Positions 59,059 through 64,000 of a stretch of 64,000 nucleotides of DNA are shown here, piece by piece. The stretch covers positions 62,001-126,000 of the forward strand of contig JBDWUA010000009.1 of assembly GCA_039984715.1 (NCBI GenBank). Reading direction: 5' to 3'. Position 1 is the stretch's first letter; every line of letters starts with the position of its first letter. Source of the stretch: JABSSA01 sp039984715. GTDB taxonomy: Bacteria; Pseudomonadota; Alphaproteobacteria; Rhodobacterales; Rhodobacteraceae. Both the position numbers and the translations under genes were made by a program. The notes beneath the pieces were generated by a model that saw nothing but the letters and a program-made list of their open reading frames with translations, did not search any database and was not told the origin of the DNA.

Positions 59059-59977
59059 AACGGCGTTAATACTGGCCGCCGGGAATGGCACGCGATTGGG
59101 TGACTTAGGCAAATCCATCCCCAAGGCGCTATTGCCGGTCATCAATCGGCCCTTGTTGGTGCGTCATCTCGAAGTTTTGGCGGCACATGGCGTGCGTGAG
59201 GTTCATGTGGTCATCGGTCATTTGGGCCAGATGATAAGGGACGCGGTCGCAGCACATCCGGTCGATGGATTGACGGTGCATTTCCACGTTCAAGAGGAAC
59301 GATTGGGATTGGGTCATGCGGTACTGCAAGCTGAAACCGCCTTATCAGAGACGCCATTTGTTCTGATCCTTGCCGATATCGCCTTTTCCTTGATCAATCC
59401 GGATCAACTGTTTCATCTGCCCGACGGCGTGGCAGGGCGCATTGCTGTGAAAGAAGAACAGGACGTCGCGCCGATCCGTTTGAATTTCTCGGTAATTCAT
59501 GACGCAGCAGGGCGCATTTCCAAGGTTATTGAAAAACCCCAAGATCCCCCGAACATGTTGAAGGGCACGGGTCAATACAGCTTTGATCCAACCATTTTCG
59601 AAGCGATCCGCAATACGCCACGATCGGCGTTGCGCAACGAATACGAATTGACTGACGCGATCCAGACGTTGATCGATATGGGTCGCCCGGTCGAGCTGGC
59701 GCAATCGATTGGTTGGGATTTGAATCTGACCTTTCCTGCGGATGTTTTGGTCTGCAACCTGCATTTCTTACCAAACGCACCGGAGCGTGAATGTATCGCA
59801 ACGCAATTGCCGCAAGGCAGTCGTGTCACAAACAGCGTCATCGGTCCGGATGTCACGGCGGACGGACCGGTTGATTTGTTAAACTGTGTCATCCTTGAAG
59901 GCTCGCATTTGGCCAGTGACACCCCTTTGCGCGACATGATCGTGGCCCCATTCGGAAGCTGGAGACACAGCCAATGA
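59039..59977 (+). CDS. Sugar-1-phosphate nucleotidyltransferase
   Basis: A 312-residue enzyme. The NTP-binding motif is LILAAGNGTRLGDLGKSIPKALLPV (about 10-34, with the G-x-G-T-R-L and P-K sites). The Mg-binding Asp is in FVLILADIAFSLI. The C-terminal 60 residues resemble a short left-handed beta-helix piece (CIATQLPQGSRVTNSVIGPDV). It should activate a sugar phosphate for the glycosyltransferases around it. The nucleotide and sugar cannot be told. It overlaps both neighbours. Confidence 0.85.
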   Translation: MAGRKIETALILAAGNGTRLGDLGKSIPKALLPVINRPLLVRHLEVLAAHGVREVHVVIGHLGQMIRDAVAAHPVDGLTVHFHVQEERLGLGHAVLQAETALSETPFVLILADIAFSLINPDQLFHLPDGVAGRIAVKEEQDVAPIRLNFSVIHDAAGRISKVIEKPQDPPNMLKGTGQYSFDPTIFEAIRNTPRSALRNEYELTDAIQTLIDMGRPVELAQSIGWDLNLTFPADVLVCNLHFLPNAPERECIATQLPQGSRVTNSVIGPDVTADGPVDLLNCVILEGSHLASDTPLRDMIVAPFGSWRHSQ

Positions 59978-60921
59978 CCAAATCAGAATTTTCGCATGCG
60001 TTGGTCACCGGAGGGGCTGGGTTTATCGGATCGCATCTGGTGCAGTCCTTGTTGGACCAAGGTCTTGCTGTGACGGTTCTGGATGACCTGAGCGTGGGTC
60101 AAAAAGAGTCTGTTCCGGCCAAAGCACGCTTGATTGAGGGTGACGTACGCGATGTGTCGGTTTTGCGTGATGCGCTTTCGGGCGTTGATGTAGTGTTTCA
60201 CCTTGCGGCCAAAGTCAGCATTCGCGCCTCTGTTGAGACGTTCAAGAATGATGCGGATGTGAATCTGATGGGCACGCTGGCTTTGGTCGAAGCCCTTGAG
60301 GGGCAAAGCGTGCGGCGCGTCGTCATGGCGTCGTCGATGGCAGTTTATCCAGACTTACCGAACCCTGATCCCATCCACGAAGATCACGCGCTTGGGCCTT
60401 TGTCGCCTTATGGGACAGGCAAGATGGCAGCTGAGCGGTATTTGTTGCAAATGGGTGAAGTTCTGGATGTGGATATCGTCCCGTTGCGCTTTTTCAATGT
60501 GTATGGGCCGGGCCAGTCCTATACGCCCTATGTTGGCGTGATCACGATCTTTGCCACCAAACTGTTGCAAGGTGAAACACCGGTTATCTTTGGCGATGGC
60601 GAACAGGTGCGTGATTTTGTGCATGTCAGCGACATTGTTCAGGGTCTGGTCAAGGCGATGCTGCACGGTCACGCGGGTCGGGTGTACAATATCGGGGCAG
60701 GTCAAGGGCGCAGCGTGAATGATGTGGCGCGCGTGCTGTGTGCAGCGCTTGCCCCAAATATTACACCAACATATGCACAACTGCACCGGGTTGAGACGCG
60801 TAATTCCGTGGCGGATATTCGGCGCGCGCAGGCCGAACTGAATTACGATCCCAAGGCGATATTCGAACGCGATATCGGGCCGGTTTTGGTTGGGATCAAA
60901 GCAAAGCTATCACCTGATTAG
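59974..60921 (+). CDS. NAD-dependent sugar epimerase/dehydratase (GalE-like)
   Basis: A 315-residue extended short-chain dehydrogenase. The NAD-binding VTGGAGFIGSHLVQSLL lies at about 11-27 and the active-site Y-x-x-x-K in PYGTGKMAAERY (about 145-156), with SSMAVYP giving the Ser/Thr. This is the UDP-glucose 4-epimerase / dTDP-glucose dehydratase class. The ATGA start overlaps the nucleotidyltransferase gene; the two could supply one NDP-sugar. Confidence 0.9.
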   Translation: MTKSEFSHALVTGGAGFIGSHLVQSLLDQGLAVTVLDDLSVGQKESVPAKARLIEGDVRDVSVLRDALSGVDVVFHLAAKVSIRASVETFKNDADVNLMGTLALVEALEGQSVRRVVMASSMAVYPDLPNPDPIHEDHALGPLSPYGTGKMAAERYLLQMGEVLDVDIVPLRFFNVYGPGQSYTPYVGVITIFATKLLQGETPVIFGDGEQVRDFVHVSDIVQGLVKAMLHGHAGRVYNIGAGQGRSVNDVARVLCAALAPNITPTYAQLHRVETRNSVADIRRAQAELNYDPKAIFERDIGPVLVGIKAKLSPD

Positions 60922-60930
60922 GCTCTGGTT

Positions 60931-62043
60931 TTATCGATTCAGTGCGGCGTCATAGATCCGCGCTGTTTCCGATACAAAATGTTCCATGGAATGGGCTGCA
61001 TGTACATGCGTGTGGCCGTTTTTGGCCATGATGGGCAGCTTGTCGGGATTGTGTAGCGCGTCACGAATGGCGGTTTCCAAAGCTTGCGGGTTGGCGCGCG
61101 GTACGATCCAGCCTGACCCGCTATCGCCCACCACATTTGGGTGAGCGCCGACATCGGTTGTCAGAACGGGCAGGCCGTGGGCCATCGCCTCGAGCACGCC
61201 AATCGACAGGCTTTCGCGGATTGAAGCAAGGGCAAAGATATCCGCGCGTTGAAAGAACCCTGCGGCGTCTTCGACAAACCCATGCACGGTGACATTGGAA
61301 ACAGGCTCTGCCAAGGCGGTAATCTGCTCCGACATTGGCCCTGTGCCCAGAATATCAAGGTGGACAGGCATGTCCGTCAGGCGGCTCATTGCGTTTATCA
61401 GATGGGCGTGGCCTTTTTCTTCTGACAAGCGGGCAACACATAACAGGCGCAAGGGGTCGTTCGTGCTGTGCGCGCGGGCCAATGGGGCGGGGTCCCGCGG
61501 TGTGATCGCTTGGACATCAATGGCATTCATCAACATGGTCACACGCTTGTCCGGTAAGGAGGGCACATTCTGGCGGACGTAATCCGAGCTGACGATTGTG
61601 TGGTCGATGCGCGCCAAAAGCCGGCGCATCAAAGCGTTCCATTGGCGCTGTCGTTTGGTCTGATCCACAATGCCGTGAAGCGAAGCCACCCGCGCAGGTC
61701 CAGTTCGTGCAAACAATGGTGCGCTGACAAGGTGGGACGGAATGTCGTGTGAATGGATCACCTGCGCTTTTGTTTGCGTTCGCAGAGACTGAAATGCGCG
61801 TATTGCAGCGGGCAAACCTTTGCCACCACCCCACGGCGCAATGTGCAAGGGCACGTCCTGCGGCATGGTCTGTTCCAGCAAAGAGGGTCCGTCAAACAAT
61901 CCAAAGTCCAACATGAAAACGTTCGGTGACCAACGGGTGCGGTCCAGCTTGTGCAGCAATTCAGCGACCAACAGGTCAGGGCCTGCACGTCGGTCGAATT
62001 TGTGGATGACTTGAATGATCGGAATCACAGGGTTTAGAGTCAC
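60931..62043 (-). CDS. Glycosyltransferase, GT4 family
   Basis: A 370-residue GT-B enzyme. The N-terminal domain has IPIIQVIHKFDRRAGPDLLVAELL and VIHSHDIPSHLVSAPLFA; the donor-site domain has LCVARLSEEKGHAHLINAM, LDILGTGPM, VHGFVEDAAGFFQRADIFALASIRESLSIGVLEAMAHGLPVLTTDVGA, with the E-x7-E motif. Sugar unknown. It faces the epimerase gene (nine bases between stops) and overlaps the Wza-type gene by four bases. Confidence 0.9.
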   Translation of the reverse strand: MTLNPVIPIIQVIHKFDRRAGPDLLVAELLHKLDRTRWSPNVFMLDFGLFDGPSLLEQTMPQDVPLHIAPWGGGKGLPAAIRAFQSLRTQTKAQVIHSHDIPSHLVSAPLFARTGPARVASLHGIVDQTKRQRQWNALMRRLLARIDHTIVSSDYVRQNVPSLPDKRVTMLMNAIDVQAITPRDPAPLARAHSTNDPLRLLCVARLSEEKGHAHLINAMSRLTDMPVHLDILGTGPMSEQITALAEPVSNVTVHGFVEDAAGFFQRADIFALASIRESLSIGVLEAMAHGLPVLTTDVGAHPNVVGDSGSGWIVPRANPQALETAIRDALHNPDKLPIMAKNGHTHVHAAHSMEHFVSETARIYDAALNR

Positions 62044-63275
62044 TGGGTTTGCCGGTCGCAGGTCCCGTCTGCTGTTTTTTCCACTAAGCGAACAAAATCG
62101 CCGGGCTGGATGCCAAACGTCTGATCCGCAGACAAAATATCAAGCCCGCTTTGCGTTGTCCGCCACACTTCGATACCGCAGTTTTCACCGTCTCGGCTGG
62201 GCAATCCGCCAATGTCGTCCAGTGTTGTGCGCGAGGTTTGGACCGTGCGGCGCAAGGCACTGACATCAGCGTCTGCCAAGGACAATTCCAGCAGATTTTG
62301 AAGCCGTCGGTTGCCTTCGATCAACTTATTGTCGCCGTCAAAGGCCCGCAGATTGCTTTCTGCACTAAAGCGGCGCGACAAGGTGGCGCTGATTTCGCCG
62401 TTGGTGGATGCCACAAGACGTTGCAGTTCCAAGATTCGAGCCCGTGGAATGATGCCACGTTCACTTGGGTCTTCTAGAATTTTCAATTCATTCGCGCTGA
62501 TCTGAAGCAGATCGTCCAACGCTTCAAGCTGGGATTGAAGTGCGTCGACTTCGCCTTGGGCGGTTTCCGCGCGGCGTGTCAGAACGGTGCGTTGAATGTC
62601 GTCAAGATCGGTTTGGATGCTGGCAATTGCGGATTGAACCTGCGCGCGAAACACCGTGTCCTCTGCGCCGACAAGATCGTTAAGTTTGTCTTCTGTTGCG
62701 TCTGGGTCGGGGCTAAGCCCGAGTTCTTTTAAAAGACGATTGCGACGCGACAGAGCCCCGGCCAATTGATCTTCGGCCAAACGAAGACGGGCGTATTCCC
62801 GGCCCGTTTCCAAGGCAATGATAGGTTCTTCCGAGCTTAGCCCACGCGTGCCGCCGGCCATCGCCACCGCATGAGCGACACGCAGGCCCGGACGAAACGG
62901 ATAGCTGCCGGGCTGACGCACACGTCCTCCAACATAGATGGGACGGAATTCAGCGACCGACAGGGCGAATGTCCGCGAATTCAAGCTGAACGTCTCGCGC
63001 ATCAGCCCATCCAGTTCCAAAGCAACTTCGCCGACGGTGCGACCAGCGGCAGTTACGCTGCCGATGCCGGGAAAGAATAGATCGCCTTCGACACCAATGA
63101 TATATTCACCATCCAAGGAATCACGGCCCTGAAACCGCATGTTCAGAACATCGCCAGGTCCCAGATAAACCGGGTCGGGCGCTTGTGCCGACGCCATGTG
63201 TGGCGTTAGGTGTAACGCAGAGAATGCAAGCGTTAGTGTCAATATTACCGGCAAAAACAGGCGCGAGGAAATCAT
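62040..63275 (-). CDS. Polysaccharide biosynthesis/export protein (Wza-type) with coiled-coil region
   Basis: A 411-residue exported protein. After a signal peptide (cleavage near ASAQA) comes the poly_export domain (about 35-115: YLGPGDVLNMRF, GVEGDLFFPGIGSVTAAGRTV) and an SLBB-like segment (IYVGGRVRQPGSYPFRPGLRV). A long helical charged region (about 150-330) looks like a coiled coil, which standard Wza lacks. There is no lipobox cysteine, so the protein is not a classical Wza lipoprotein. It probably forms part of the export channel. Confidence 0.85.
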   Translation of the reverse strand: MISSRLFLPVILTLTLAFSALHLTPHMASAQAPDPVYLGPGDVLNMRFQGRDSLDGEYIIGVEGDLFFPGIGSVTAAGRTVGEVALELDGLMRETFSLNSRTFALSVAEFRPIYVGGRVRQPGSYPFRPGLRVAHAVAMAGGTRGLSSEEPIIALETGREYARLRLAEDQLAGALSRRNRLLKELGLSPDPDATEDKLNDLVGAEDTVFRAQVQSAIASIQTDLDDIQRTVLTRRAETAQGEVDALQSQLEALDDLLQISANELKILEDPSERGIIPRARILELQRLVASTNGEISATLSRRFSAESNLRAFDGDNKLIEGNRRLQNLLELSLADADVSALRRTVQTSRTTLDDIGGLPSRDGENCGIEVWRTTQSGLDILSADQTFGIQPGDFVRLVEKTADGTCDRQTQ

Positions 63276-63371
63276 AAGACAGCAGCCCTTTCGAAAGATC
63301 GGTGTTCAATTAATACTAGAAAAAGCAATATCGTATGTCGAATCAGATACTAAACCTTTTTCAGGCTCGCA

Positions 63372-64000
63372 ATGGCCACGATTAGAATAATGTTCGCCGG
63401 ACTTGGTTTTGGAGTCCTTGGCGCAATGCTTGGCATAATCGTGCTGGCGGTGTCACTTGTTGTGCATCCTTTGGCGGCGGTTGCCATGCTGGCTGGTCTG
63501 CCCGTTTTCTATTTTTTCCTGCGATATCCTGTGTGGGGTGTCGCCTTGACTGTTGCGGCCATCCCGCTTGAAGGGTTGGGGCGATTTACGGCGTCAGATG
63601 CGGCGGTTATCGTGTCTGTTGCTAAGCTGTTTGGATTGATGACTGCGCTGGCGTTGACCGTGAACCTGACCCTTGGGCGGGCGCGGGCACCGTGGCATCC
63701 CGAAGTTGCCTGCCTGATTATCTTCTGTTTGGTTGGCGTCATTACGATGGGATACACGACCGACTTAGACAACGGTTTGCCGCGCGTCGTTAGCTTCATC
63801 ACCACTGGTGTGTTCTTCTATGTCATCATTGCCGCGATCCGGGACATTGCGGATATCCGCCTTATCTTGATTGGATTGCTGATCGCGACGGCAGCCGTTG
63901 GCGTGTTCGCCATTGCTCAGCGCATTTTACCCGGCTTTGCGATTTTGAATACGGATGACACGGCGGTGGATGCGATGGGGGTTCAGGTGGATTTGTCTGA
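63372..64000 (+). CDS. O-antigen ligase/polymerase-like membrane protein (partial, N-terminal)
   Basis: The frame is open to the window end (209 codons). It opens with MATIRIMFAGLGFGVLG and shows about seven membrane segments in the first 200 residues (for example LGAMLGIIVLAVSLVVHPL, YPVWGVALTVAAIPL, FITTGVFFYVIIAAI, LIGLLIATAAVGVFAI). Such proteins are typical of the Wzy/WaaL class in polysaccharide loci. It is divergent from the Wza-type gene and probably starts another transcript. Ends cut off; function is by context and membrane pattern. Confidence 0.6.
   Translation, partial: MATIRIMFAGLGFGVLGAMLGIIVLAVSLVVHPLAAVAMLAGLPVFYFFLRYPVWGVALTVAAIPLEGLGRFTASDAAVIVSVAKLFGLMTALALTVNLTLGRARAPWHPEVACLIIFCLVGVITMGYTTDLDNGLPRVVSFITTGVFFYVIIAAIRDIADIRLILIGLLIATAAVGVFAIAQRILPGFAILNTDDTAVDAMGVQVDLS

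Noticed and set aside
1..64000. tRNA, rRNA, CRISPR array, insertion sequence, integrase or prophage
   Set aside because: Nothing with cloverleaf pattern, regular short repeats, transposase or phage protein motifs was seen on either strand by eye; small RNAs would need a covariance-model search.

Overview
The window looks like a chromosomal segment of an alphaproteobacterium of the Rhodobacterales (Roseobacter group). Points in favour are the gene order maf-aroE-coaE-dnaQ / rho-mnmE-mnmG-rsmG-parA-parB around a probable replication origin, two perfect 16-bp parS sites inside mnmG and rsmG, a short FlaF/FlbT-type flagellin, a MaeB hybrid malic enzyme, a NavAb-like sodium channel and a Tim44-domain protein next to mltA. 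No rRNA, tRNA, CRISPR array, insertion sequence or prophage was seen. The species was not determined.

Region 1 (1-6333) carries an MFS transporter tail, then smr, mltA and a Tim44-like gene on the minus strand, fxsA and secB on plus, and the tightly overlapping minus-strand run maf-aroE-coaE-dnaQ. Region 2 (6334-6857) is a gene-free, partly AT-rich stretch with a perfect DnaA box and several ATCCACA-type near matches; it is the best oriC candidate. Most genes to its left are on the minus strand and those to its right (rho, mnmE, mnmG, rsmG, parA, parB) on plus, so transcription diverges from it.

Region 3 (13.6-26 kb) holds hemW-rdgB-rph, hrcA-grpE, mutS, a flagellin gene with a good terminator, maeB plus a PfkB sugar kinase, an exported MsrA and a sulfotransferase-like protein. 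Region 4 (26-39 kb) holds argG, ilvA, an Hpt protein divergent from a receiver-PP2C phosphatase, two NUDIX hydrolases around hslO, a CCA-adding-type enzyme, a heterodimeric ABC exporter preceded by a possible 10-residue leader peptide and hairpins, and an Fe-S rRNA uracil methyltransferase. Region 5 (39-47.5 kb) holds a voltage-gated Na+ channel, two L,D-transpeptidases flanking a CAP-domain lipoprotein, a gapless tandem duplication of a 58-residue exported protein gene, hemH, a methyltransferase divergent from a ComF protein, a glutaredoxin, a nitrilase-family amidase, MarR and a GST.

Region 6 (47.6-56.5 kb) is the most interesting. A divergent Lrp/AsnC regulator faces an eight-gene operon: 2OG-Fe(II) oxygenase, NodU/TobZ-type carbamoyltransferase, membrane di-iron desaturase/hydroxylase, SnoaL-like protein, PLP aminotransferase, DMT exporter, ATP-grasp ligase and LysE exporter. 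There is no NRPS or PKS. The set reads as a pathway for a hydroxylated, O-carbamoylated, possibly dipeptide-like amino-acid product that is exported; the product is not known to me.

Region 7 (56.7-64 kb) is the start of a polysaccharide locus: an exported glycosidase-like protein, two glycosyltransferases, a sugar nucleotidyltransferase, an NAD-dependent sugar epimerase, a Wza-type export protein and the N-terminal part of an O-antigen ligase/polymerase-like membrane protein cut by the window edge. A recurrent oddity across the window is that seven of about twelve tail-to-tail gene pairs share a four-base stop-codon overlap.
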